Assembly: GCA_023424865.1 (NCBI GenBank) | Contig: JAFADM010000614.1 | Location: forward strand, 1 to 6,806 | DNA: 6,806 bases | Direction of reading: 5' to 3' | Source of the DNA: Bacillota bacterium | GTDB lineage: Bacteria > Bacillota_A > Clostridia > DSM-8532 | Part shown: positions 1-6,453 of the stretch, in pieces | How the letters are laid out: the number at the start of each line of letters is the position of its first letter | Position numbering within the stretch: position 1 is the first letter of the stretch | Notes under the pieces: generated by a model | What the model was told of the DNA's origin: nothing | Seen by the model: only the letters and a program-made list of their open reading frames with translations | The model's database searches: none | Translations under genes and position numbers: made by a program

Positions 1-64
1 CCGGCTGACCCTGCGTGTCCGACTTAAATTGACAGCTATTGCTATTTCCTATTGTATCAGAGTG

Positions 65-1645
65 TCAGTTCGCTTTGTACTGTTGGTTTACCTCTTCGAT
101 GACCTTGCTGCCGCCCTGCTTGGCCCAATTGTCCCAGGCAGCCTGAAGACCGGCTTCGTCAATCTGGCCGCAAATATACTGAATACGGGCGTCCTTAAGG
201 ATCTGATCCAGGTTGGCACCGTTTGCCGCATAGGTGGGGGAATTAACCAGAAATCCGCCGGCAGGATTAAATACGGCGTAGGGCACGTTGGCTTCCTTAA
301 CCTCGTTTTCCTTAGCCCGTGCTTCCTCCAGCTCCAATACCGGGTTGGTGGAGGCCAGGTTGGGGATATAGGCAATAAGCTGATTGGCGCCGTACTGAGC
401 CCGCTGCTCGGCTTTCTTGGTAGTGTCGTTCATGACCACCTTGCCGTTTTCAAGCGTATACCCGTCGTCACGGCCTTCCATACCGTAGTCGGCAAGCACC
501 AGCATTTCGTTGTCATTCATTTTATCAAGAAGATTGAGGCAGGCAGCCACATCTTCTTCCGTCTTAGCGGCCTTGGTTATGGCAAAGAAGCCGTTCATTC
601 CGGAGGTAGCCATAATAACAGGGGTGTCGCCCTCGTTTTTGGACAGGGCGCCGGCAAGCTGCATACTGGCTATGCCTTCACCGGTAACCGCTGGGATGTT
701 GTTCTGAACAAAGTAGTCCCATACACGGCGGGCATCGTCCACAACGCTTATAAGTATGCCGCATTCCCCGTTTTTAACTGTGTCGGACCATACGCTGGAA
801 TCCCGAACAGGCCAATCCTGATAAATCAGGTTTTCCTCATACATTTTGCGCACCCAGTCGGCCGCTTCCTTGTACTCGGCAGTCAGGTGGCTGGGGATGA
901 GCTGGCCGTCCCTTTCAACCCAGTCATTTCCGGCGCCGAACCAGGTGGTGATGATTTTCAGCGGATCCTCCGTTTTGCAAAGGGAAATGCCATAGGTATC
1001 CCGTTTGCCATTGCCGTCCGGATCCAATTCTGAAAAAGCCTTACACATATTATACAGATCTTCCAGGGTTTTGGGCTCGGAAAGTCCCAGCTTGTCCGCC
1101 CAGTCCTTGCGGTAGCCGAAGCCGTTGCGGCCAATAGGCCGGGCGCGGTAAATGCCTATGAGCTTTCCGTCCACCGTAATAAGCTTGTTGACATTTTCAT
1201 TGCTCCGGCTTAAGTTGGGGTATTTGGAGGCATCGGATATATAGCCGCTTAAATCCACGAAGGCACCGGCATTGGCGGCCTGCACCACGGTGGCGTTGAG
1301 GGTGGGAACGGTGAGGATCATGGGCATATTGTCGGCAGCCATAAGAGTTACTCCCAGCTTCTCATCATAGCTGTCCACCGGAACCCAGGTAAACTCAATA
1401 TTGGTGTTGGTGTACTCCTCGATTTGTTTAATAACAAGATCCGCACCCTCCGCCGAAAAGGGGGTTGTGGTGTAGGAAATGCCCATTAAGGTAACTGTGG
1501 GGCGCTCACCGCCGGAACTTGCAGGTGTCTGGGAAGCATTACCTGTAGGAGTGCCCCCGGACTGTGGGGTTCCCCCGCAGCCCGCAAGTGTTCCTGTTAA
1601 GAGTATTGCCGCAAGAAATGCGGAAAGAAGCCTCTTCCTTTGCAT
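65..1645 (-). CDS. Extracellular solute-binding lipoprotein of a carbohydrate ABC transporter (LplA/YtcQ-like)
   Basis: This 526-residue protein is the substrate-capturing part of a sugar-type (CUT1) ABC importer, anchored outside the membrane by lipid. Residues 1-22 form a lipoprotein signal peptide (basic MQRKR start, hydrophobic core) ending in the lipobox L20-A-G-C23, so C23 should be lipidated. Residues 24-50 are a Gly/Thr/Ser/Pro-rich tether, followed by the two-lobe binding domain. Residues 208-219 (DPDGNGKRDTYG) form an acidic loop often seen in this family and resembling an EF-hand-type calcium loop (D208, D210, N212, D216). The C-terminus (W504 to Y523) has the usual Trp/Gly-rich ending of LplA-like proteins, and the length is typical. 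The ATG follows a strong AAGGAGGA site (1655-1662) with 9 nt spacing. It is the third gene of the permease operon, which supports the role. The substrate is not deducible. Five further cysteines (201, 223, 295, 369, 492) are notable in an exported protein. Confidence 0.93.
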   Translation of the reverse strand: MQRKRLLSAFLAAILLTGTLAGCGGTPQSGGTPTGNASQTPASSGGERPTVTLMGISYTTTPFSAEGADLVIKQIEEYTNTNIEFTWVPVDSYDEKLGVTLMAADNMPMILTVPTLNATVVQAANAGAFVDLSGYISDASKYPNLSRSNENVNKLITVDGKLIGIYRARPIGRNGFGYRKDWADKLGLSEPKTLEDLYNMCKAFSELDPDGNGKRDTYGISLCKTEDPLKIITTWFGAGNDWVERDGQLIPSHLTAEYKEAADWVRKMYEENLIYQDWPVRDSSVWSDTVKNGECGILISVVDDARRVWDYFVQNNIPAVTGEGIASMQLAGALSKNEGDTPVIMATSGMNGFFAITKAAKTEEDVAACLNLLDKMNDNEMLVLADYGMEGRDDGYTLENGKVVMNDTTKKAEQRAQYGANQLIAYIPNLASTNPVLELEEARAKENEVKEANVPYAVFNPAGGFLVNSPTYAANGANLDQILKDARIQYICGQIDEAGLQAAWDNWAKQGGSKVIEEVNQQYKAN

Positions 1646-1681
1646 AGATAAAATTCCTCCTTGAAATAGTGTTTATTTACA

Positions 1682-1698
1682 GGCGGCGCAATACCGCC
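1682..1698 (-). other. Small hairpin between second permease and solute-binding protein genes
   Basis: GGCGG (1682-1686) and CCGCC (1694-1698) can pair as a 5-bp GC stem with a 7-nt loop in the 64-bp gap downstream of the permease stop. No U-run follows in the direction of transcription, so it is not a standard terminator. Stem-loops at such junctions are known in other binding-protein operons to protect or process mRNA and raise binding-protein levels. That role here is inference, and a 5-bp stem could occur by chance. Confidence 0.3.
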
Positions 1699-1709
1699 AT
1701 AAATAACGG

Positions 1710-2612
1710 TCAGCCTTTCACTGCGCCAACCATGACGCCCTTGGTGAAGAATCGCTGGACAAAAGGGTAAACGACAAGGATCGGAACGGTTGCAACCACC
1801 GTGGTGGCCATTTTAACAGCCTTTTCCGGCGGTGCGCCGAAAAGCCCGTAATCCATATCAATGCCCTCGGCGTTGATGCTGCCGGCCAGCAATACGATTT
1901 TGCGCAGTACCACCTGTACCACCTCCTTGGCCGGATCGCTGATGTAGAGCATGGCGTTGAAGTAATCGTTCCAGAAGCCTACCGCGTAAAACAGGGAAAT
2001 GGAGGCGATGGCGGGCAGGGAAAGTGGAAGAATGATACGTATAAAAATACCCAGATCATTATACCCATCCAAGGTGGCGGCCTCCTCCAGCTCCTTTGGA
2101 ATGCCCTGGAAGAAATTCTTAAGTATAACCATATTAAAGGCGTTTAATGCCCCCGGCAGCACCAGGGAGCCAAAGCTGTTGGTAAGTCCCAGCTTCTGTA
2201 CCACAAGGTAAGTGGGGATCATACCTCCGGAGAAAACCATGGTGATAATAACCAGGTTAAGAAGCACATTCCTTCCGCGAAAATCCCCCCGGCTCAAGGG
2301 ATAGGCAAAGGTGCAGGTGCAGAACATGGCGATAAGTGTTCCCAGAAGTGTGACAAGCACCGAGTTTTTAAGGCCCTTGAACACTTCGCCTGTTTCCAGG
2401 ATGTAACGGTAGGCATTTAGGGAAATATCCTTTGGTATGAGGAAGAACGGCTGCTCGGTTAATTGCCGCTCGGTGGCCAAAGATCCGGCTACCACATACA
2501 GAAAGGGCAGAATGGTGGAAACGGCAAAGACCCCGACAAACAGATAAATCAATACTTGTACGCTATTATAGCCTAAGCCCTCGTTAATGGCATTTCTCTT
2601 TTTTAGCTGCAT
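1710..2612 (-). CDS. Carbohydrate ABC transporter permease, LplC/YtcP type
   Basis: This 300-residue integral membrane protein is one of the two channel subunits of a CUT1-type sugar importer. Hydrophobic stretches near residues 17-43, 82-104, 116-137, 149-168, 198-220 and 268-285 fit the usual six membrane segments. The cytoplasmic EAA loop that docks on the ATPase is intact: E177-A178-A179, G183, then I193-x-L195-P196, matching EAA-x3-G-x9-I-x-LP. The C-terminus (residues 286-300, QRFFTKGVMVGAVKG) is the characteristic ending of the LplC/YtcP branch. The ATG is preceded by AGGGGGT (2618-2624), a moderate ribosome-binding site 5-6 nt away. The gene starts 14 bp after the stop of the partner permease, so co-transcription and probably coupled translation are expected. 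No ATPase gene is visible; members of this branch normally share an MsmX-like ATPase encoded elsewhere. Confidence 0.94.
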   Translation of the reverse strand: MQLKKRNAINEGLGYNSVQVLIYLFVGVFAVSTILPFLYVVAGSLATERQLTEQPFFLIPKDISLNAYRYILETGEVFKGLKNSVLVTLLGTLIAMFCTCTFAYPLSRGDFRGRNVLLNLVIITMVFSGGMIPTYLVVQKLGLTNSFGSLVLPGALNAFNMVILKNFFQGIPKELEEAATLDGYNDLGIFIRIILPLSLPAIASISLFYAVGFWNDYFNAMLYISDPAKEVVQVVLRKIVLLAGSINAEGIDMDYGLFGAPPEKAVKMATTVVATVPILVVYPFVQRFFTKGVMVGAVKG

Positions 2613-2626
2613 GGTTGACCCCCTAG

Positions 2627-3583
2627 TTAGTAAATTCCGCTTTCACCGCTCTTTTTGGCAATCCAGTTGGCTGAAAGCACCATAAGCATTCCGACAAAGG
2701 ATTTAAACAGGCCCACCGCCGTGGCATAGGAATACTGGCCCTGCTTGATTCCCCGGGTGTAAACATAGGTGTCGAACACCTCGGCGGTGCTGATGTTGAG
2801 GGAATTCTGCATGAGGAAAATCTGCTCGTAGCCGGTGTTCAGTATGGATCCTACCCGAAGAATGAGCATAATGATGATTGTTCCCCGTATAGCGGGCAGG
2901 GTGATATGCCACATCAGGCGCCAGCGCCCTGCTCCGTCGATTTTCCCGGCCTCGTACAGCTCCATGTCCACGCCAGACAGGGCCGCAAGAAAGACAATGG
3001 TACCGTAGCCGGTTTCCTTCCATATGGTCTGGCCCACAATCATCCCCCTGAAATTGGAGGGAGACGCCAGAAAATCCACAGGGGTATCGCGAAACAGCAT
3101 GAGAAACTGGTTGATAAGCCCGTCGTTGATATTAAAAAGGGTATAGGTGAGGCTGGCGATAATCACATAGGAAATAAAATGAGGGATATAGACAAGGGTT
3201 TGGCTGACCCTTTTGTACCAGGAGCTGCGGATTTCGTTAAGCATCAGAGCCAGGATTATGGGCGCAGGAAAATAGAAAATCAAATTCAAAAAGGAAATAG
3301 CCAGAGTATTAATGAACAGGCGGAGAAAATCGGGACTCATAAACAGGTTTTGGAAGTGGTAAAGACCAACAAATTTACTTTCCAGAAAGCCCAGAAAGGG
3401 ACTAAAGTTCTGAAAAGCAATAACGATACCTGCCATGGGGATATAACGAAAAACGATAAGATAGATAAGCCCGGGCAAAACCATAACATACAGCCAGGGG
3501 TGCGCCTTGACGTATGACAAAAAGGATTGCTTCAGAGGTACTGCTTTTACATTTCTTTCAACGGACAGTGCGGCCTTTTCCAT
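2627..3583 (-). CDS. Carbohydrate ABC transporter permease, LplB/YteP type
   Basis: This 318-residue protein is the other channel subunit and the first gene of the transporter operon. A polar N-terminus of about 28 residues precedes the first membrane segment (about 31-55); further hydrophobic segments lie near 88-115, 132-150, 180-203, 231-250 and 286-308. The EAA loop reads E211-A212-G213, G217, then I227-x-L229-P230, so the third position is Gly instead of Ala while the rest of the motif is intact. The surrounding words (IDGAGRWRLMWHITLP, 215-230) are typical of LplB/YteP. The C-terminal ANWIAKK (305-311) is also characteristic. The ATG follows a strong AGGAGGA (3594-3600) with 10 nt spacing, which fixes the start. 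It probably forms a heterodimer with the permease encoded immediately downstream. Expression probably starts at the -10 box at 3648-3653. Confidence 0.94.
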   Translation of the reverse strand: MEKAALSVERNVKAVPLKQSFLSYVKAHPWLYVMVLPGLIYLIVFRYIPMAGIVIAFQNFSPFLGFLESKFVGLYHFQNLFMSPDFLRLFINTLAISFLNLIFYFPAPIILALMLNEIRSSWYKRVSQTLVYIPHFISYVIIASLTYTLFNINDGLINQFLMLFRDTPVDFLASPSNFRGMIVGQTIWKETGYGTIVFLAALSGVDMELYEAGKIDGAGRWRLMWHITLPAIRGTIIIMLILRVGSILNTGYEQIFLMQNSLNISTAEVFDTYVYTRGIKQGQYSYATAVGLFKSFVGMLMVLSANWIAKKSGESGIY

Positions 3584-3647
3584 TAAGACGATTTCCTCCT
3601 CAATGATTTAATAACCAATTAAGAACAGGTCATTTTAAGAATTTATC

Positions 3648-3676
3648 ATTATAGACAATAAAGGATTTGGCGCAGC
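3648..3676 (-). promoter_or_regulatory. Probable activator-dependent promoter of the transporter operon
   Basis: The minus strand carries a perfect TATAAT at 3653-3648, with TG two bases upstream of it (TGTC-TATAAT), close to but not exactly an extended -10. At 17-bp spacing the -35 position reads GCTGCG (3676-3671), with no real match to TTGACA; 16 or 18 bp is no better. The start site would be near 3641, giving a leader of about 58 nt before the permease ATG. A good -10 with an absent -35 is typical of promoters switched on by an activator such as an AraC-family protein, and one is encoded next door. The activator dependence is inference. Confidence 0.5.
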
Positions 3677-3865
3677 GGTGATTTTTGATATTACAAACAT
3701 TAACACCGGGGTACGTCTTTTTCAATAATCAATATATCGCATGGATTATTATGGCGAAAATGGCGTGGTGAAACGGTTTAGGGGTGATCGCGTCAAGGGC
3801 GGAGCACCGCTAAATACTCTGAATCTCTCATTGAAAGATTTTGATTATCGGAAGATGATTAGGAG

Positions 3866-3904
3866 AAAAAAGTTAATAAGGGTTTAATTTACGCTGTTTA
3901 TTAA
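3866..3904 (-). terminator. Weak Rho-independent terminator candidate after the AraC sensor gene
   Basis: Four bases after the regulator's stop codon, TTAATAA and TTATTAA (plus-strand positions 3873-3879 and 3898-3904) can pair as a 7-bp stem in the transcript. The loop is 18 nt and is followed, after one base, by six U residues (3871-3866). Position and order fit a terminator, but the stem is made only of A-U pairs and the loop is large, so it would be inefficient. Some read-through into the transporter operon is possible. Confidence 0.33.
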
Positions 3905-3908
3905 GCAT

Positions 3909-6206
3909 TCACCGGGGTGTGCCCGAGTCCTTGCGAAACCGGCCGGGAGTGGCTCCCTTGTGTTTGACGAAAAAGCGGATGAAATTCTGGGCGTTGGTGT
4001 ATCCGAGAATTTCGGCTATTTCGGATACGGGTAGGGAGGTGTTGAGAAGCATGTCCTCCGCCATGGAAAGCTTTTCTTCGGAAACGAAATCGGTAAAATT
4101 CATTCCTTTTTTATTTTTCAGTACCCGCCAGACATAGCTGGGATGATAGCCGAGCCTGTCGGCGCATTCTGTCAGAGTAATATCGCCCCGGGTTTCCTTG
4201 ACAAGCTGGGCAATGCGATCAAAGATTTCAGGCGATGCACTTGTACGGAACTGCTCCAGGGACTTAATAACCGGGAGGATGACCTTAGCCCTGAGAAAAC
4301 CCTTTAGGGTGTCGGGGGTGTAGCACTGTGCGGCTTGTATGAAAAGGCTTTCCTCTTCGTTTTCATAAATCGTGTTGACCGATAAGCCTGCGTTTGCCGC
4401 CACCATAAGTACGGCAACGAGAAAACGGTTGAGCTCAAAGCCCTGCTTGTGAAATGAAATACCTTTTTCCCTGAGATTGTCGATAAAGCGGTCGGAGACG
4501 TGGCAGGCATTTTCGTAATCCAGCTGGTCGATGAATTTTTGTATTTCTTTTTCCAGAAGAAGATCATAGCCGGTACTGGCCCCCATGCTGGAGGAGATAT
4601 CGTTATAAAAAAGAAGCTGGTTTTGCGGTTGTTCCTTTTCAGTAGGAACGGTACGTTTAATGGCCTCCACACTTTCGTTAAAAGCGGTGCGAAGACGGGT
4701 CAAATCCTCAAACGCACGGCTGACGCCCATTGACAGCCCGCAGTCGTAATGAGTCCGGGTGTATGCGGTTAATATCTCGTAAGCTGTGGAAATGGTTTCA
4801 TCCAGCGCGGTTTCACTTTGCCCCGCCAGAAGGAATACAATGACATTGCCGGTGCTGACCGGGGGCATAAGCAATAAAGGCTTAAGCTCCGGAGGCGGGT
4901 TTTCAATAAGGGCAAGGCGAAGTGCGTCACGATTAAGCGGCTCGTCTTTGGCGCCGTCAAAAAACAAATTGACAGATAATATACAGTAGAAGGCGTATTC
5001 AGGTATTTCAAAATAAGTGAAATTCTGCTTTATCTGCTCAGCCCCAAGCTCACCCCGCAGCATCCGCATGAGGAAAAAGTCGATAAGGGCTTTCTTTTGA
5101 GAGTGTACGAGAAGCTCCAGCTCTTCCTTTTTTTCATTGAGCTGCACCATGCTGTGTTCGATATATTCGAACTCACTGCCCCACTTTTCCGAGCTGATGG
5201 TTTGCTTCATGTAGCTAACAAGCTGGGAAACCGGCCTGTAAAGCTGCTTTGTTCTTATATGGCTGAATAAGAGAAGAATGAGAATAGTGAAAAAGAGAAC
5301 CGCCGTCAGTGTCAGAATACGATCAGCTCCGTCAAAAACAAGATTTTGATTGTACCCGATAAAGTAAACCAGGCCGTGGAGCTCGGAGGTGGTTCTGGCT
5401 ACACGCAGCGTTTGGTTGCTGTCCAAGGCGACTTTTTCCACAGAAGAGCTCTGAGAAAGCTTTTCAAATTGTTCTGCGCAATAGGCGGCCATAGCGGCGT
5501 CATTCTCATAAAAGACACCGCCGTTTTGATCCATTATCACCACACTGTAATCGAGTATGTAACGTCGCATGAACTGGTAAACCCTCTGGGTATTGAGCTT
5601 TACAAGCATGACGCTGTTGGTGGAGGTGCTGAGTACGGGAAAGCGCAGCAGCAGCTGATAGCCTGAAAGATCAAGGTATTTGCTTTCGAATTCCTTTGGG
5701 GCCTCTTTAAGATGATTTACCCAGGTATAGCGCAGGAGCGGATCGGTTTCCGTTTCCAGAAGCGCGTTCAGCTCCTTTTGATTTTTTATATCTTCATAGG
5801 GGTACATGCCCTTACTGGAAAGAACCCAGCCGCTGGATTTGCTTATAAAGCCGTAGCCCTCAATATATTCGATAAACTGGGGGGATCCCCGGAGAAGCTC
5901 GTCCGCCTTCAAAGCCTCCAGCTTTAAAAGATGGCTCTCATCCTTGCGGCTCATCAGCCAGGTGAGCTCGTAGGATTGGCTTGAGGTTGTATAATAGTCA
6001 CGGATGGACGTAAACAGATTATCGGTATGATACTGTATCTGCCTTGCGGTGGCCTGCATGGACGCGTCCATTTTCTCGGACAATTCGGATATATACACCC
6101 AATAGGCGAAGCTGCTGAGAATAATTAATGGGATTAAAGAGGCGATGGCGATACTGATTACGACCTTTTGCTTGTAGGATCGGACCTTCAATCGTACGGA
6201 TTTCAA
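3909..6206 (-). CDS. Membrane-anchored AraC-family transcriptional regulator with extracellular sensor domain (YesS-like)
   Basis: This protein probably senses a signal outside the cell and activates nearby sugar-uptake genes. Numbering is from the TTG start (765 residues). A basic N-terminus leads into membrane segment 1 (about 15-38), an extracellular domain of about 255 residues (39-293, Cache-like by position and mixed helix/strand look), and membrane segment 2 (about 296-316). A charged, probably coiled linker (about 345-375) precedes a middle region with GLSMGVSRAFEDLTRLRTAF (490-509), resembling the degenerate GGDEF-like domain of CdaR/YesN-type regulators. The C-terminal AraC double helix-turn-helix (about 662-759) has helices around ITLTECADRLGYHPSYVWRV (676-695) and LPVSEIAEILGYTNAQNF (725-742). 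The layout and length match B. subtilis YesS, which is about 760 residues. The TTG at 6206 is chosen because AGGGAGGA sits 8 nt upstream; an in-frame ATG at 6254 would add 16 residues but has no ribosome-binding site. The neighbouring LplB-type operon is the likely target. Confidence 0.9.
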   Translation of the reverse strand: MKSVRLKVRSYKQKVVISIAIASLIPLIILSSFAYWVYISELSEKMDASMQATARQIQYHTDNLFTSIRDYYTTSSQSYELTWLMSRKDESHLLKLEALKADELLRGSPQFIEYIEGYGFISKSSGWVLSSKGMYPYEDIKNQKELNALLETETDPLLRYTWVNHLKEAPKEFESKYLDLSGYQLLLRFPVLSTSTNSVMLVKLNTQRVYQFMRRYILDYSVVIMDQNGGVFYENDAAMAAYCAEQFEKLSQSSSVEKVALDSNQTLRVARTTSELHGLVYFIGYNQNLVFDGADRILTLTAVLFFTILILLLFSHIRTKQLYRPVSQLVSYMKQTISSEKWGSEFEYIEHSMVQLNEKKEELELLVHSQKKALIDFFLMRMLRGELGAEQIKQNFTYFEIPEYAFYCILSVNLFFDGAKDEPLNRDALRLALIENPPPELKPLLLMPPVSTGNVIVFLLAGQSETALDETISTAYEILTAYTRTHYDCGLSMGVSRAFEDLTRLRTAFNESVEAIKRTVPTEKEQPQNQLLFYNDISSSMGASTGYDLLLEKEIQKFIDQLDYENACHVSDRFIDNLREKGISFHKQGFELNRFLVAVLMVAANAGLSVNTIYENEEESLFIQAAQCYTPDTLKGFLRAKVILPVIKSLEQFRTSASPEIFDRIAQLVKETRGDITLTECADRLGYHPSYVWRVLKNKKGMNFTDFVSEEKLSMAEDMLLNTSLPVSEIAEILGYTNAQNFIRFFVKHKGATPGRFRKDSGTPR

Positions 6207-6214
6207 CCAGATGT

Positions 6215-6222
6215 CCTCCCTC
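6215..6222 (-). promoter_or_regulatory. Ribosome-binding site that decides a TTG start for the AraC sensor
   Basis: The minus strand reads GAGGGAGGACATCTGG and then TTG. The purine block at 6222-6215 is a strong Shine-Dalgarno match, ending 8 nt before the TTG at 6206-6204. The upstream in-frame ATG (6254-6252) is preceded by CACACAGTATAA, which has no such match. If the ATG were the start, this strong site would lie uselessly within codons 11-14. Confidence 0.7.
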
Positions 6223-6304
6223 AGATATTTAAAACGTGCTTCCGGGAAATGCATTTATACTGTGTGAACGGAAGAATGAAAGCGTTGGGGTTTAGGATTA
6301 GTCT

Positions 6305-6333
6305 ATTATACTTCACTTTAAAAGGCATTTCAA
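6305..6333 (-). promoter_or_regulatory. Sigma-A type promoter of the AraC sensor gene
   Basis: On the minus strand, TTGAAA (6333-6328; five of six matches to TTGACA) is followed after exactly 17 bp by a perfect TATAAT (6310-6305). Transcription should begin near 6298, giving a leader of about 92 nt to the TTG start or 44 nt to the alternative ATG. This is much closer to consensus than the promoter of the transporter operon, consistent with steady production of the regulator and induced production of the transporter. Confidence 0.7.
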
Positions 6334-6336
6334 TCC

Positions 6337-6346
6337 GAAGCGCTTC
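6337..6346. promoter_or_regulatory. Perfect 10-bp palindrome upstream of the -35 box (possible operator)
   Basis: GAAGCGCTTC is its own reverse complement and lies 3 bp upstream of the -35 box of the sensor regulator's promoter. The AAGCGCTT core is shared with catabolite-response elements bound by LacI-type proteins such as CcpA. The outer positions of the TGNAANCGNWNNCW pattern do not match, so a CcpA site is doubtful. No binding protein can be named. Confidence 0.3.
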
Positions 6347-6453
6347 AGGCACACAACGCACATTATTTTCTGCATAATAAACTCATGTTCCTAAGGGCGT
6401 GCTGATTGCAGGGTGAAACTTGCCCTGACGAGTGAAACAGCTTGTGAGAGGCA

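Larger units (their letters stand above)
3584..3908. other. 325-bp intergenic region between the regulator and the transporter operon
   Basis: This AT-rich spacer separates the stop of the membrane AraC regulator from the first permease gene. In the direction of transcription it holds a weak terminator candidate (3904-3866), then a stretch with short repeats, then a perfect TATAAT -10 box (3653-3648) and a leader of about 58 nt with the permease ribosome-binding site. Short words that could be operator pieces are ATGGCG repeated at 3751-3756 and 3760-3765, AATAATC/GATTATT as an inverted pair (3724-3730, 3744-3750), and GGTGAAAC at 3767-3774, also found upstream of the regulator gene. A 48-codon plus-strand reading frame (3741-3887) has no ribosome-binding site and is not called as a gene. 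Confidence 0.75.
6207..6453. other. Spacer and leader between the two AraC regulator genes
   Basis: This 247-bp stretch follows the stop of the upstream AraC gene and ends at the TTG start of the sensor regulator. It holds a sigma-A type promoter (6305-6333), a perfect 10-bp palindrome (6337-6346), two copies of GTGAAAC 19 bp apart (6413-6419, 6432-6438), and a leader of about 92 nt. CAGGG/CCCTG (6409-6413, 6423-6427) can form a 5-bp stem, but no U-run follows, so I see no convincing terminator for the upstream gene. Confidence 0.65.

Noticed and set aside
36..53. Three CTATT words in a row (36-40, 42-46, 49-53)
   Set aside because: Spacing is irregular and the words are short and AT-rich; no function or repeat family is suggested.
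29..57. Plus-strand TTGACA at 29-34 as a possible promoter
   Set aside because: The -35 match is perfect, but at 16-18 bp there is only TTGTAT-like sequence, a poor -10, and any transcript would run antisense into the binding-protein gene.
1..64. Terminator downstream of the binding-protein gene
   Set aside because: No stem followed by a U-run is visible in the 64 bases left; the operon end, if any, is outside the window.
29..1033. 334-codon plus-strand open frame opposite the solute-binding protein gene
   Set aside because: It lies wholly antisense to a confidently identified gene, has no recognisable domains or ribosome-binding site, and looks like a codon-bias shadow.
2906..3517. 203-codon plus-strand open frame opposite the LplB-type permease
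   Set aside because: It is antisense to a clear permease, low in recognisable folds and rich in His/Lys/Asn, as expected of a reverse-strand shadow.
3724..3750. AATAATC/GATTATT inverted repeat as a terminator or operator
   Set aside because: It has AT-rich 7-base arms with a 13-base gap and no U-run in either direction; too weak to call alone, though noted in the intergenic entry.
3674..3811. AGCGGTG (3674-3680) and CACCGCT (3805-3811) as an inverted repeat
   Set aside because: Seven-base arms 124 bp apart are expected by chance in a region this size, and the match does not extend.
6409..6427. CAGGG/CCCTG hairpin after the partial AraC gene as a terminator
   Set aside because: The stem is only 5 bp and the transcript continues with CAATCAGCAC instead of a U-run.
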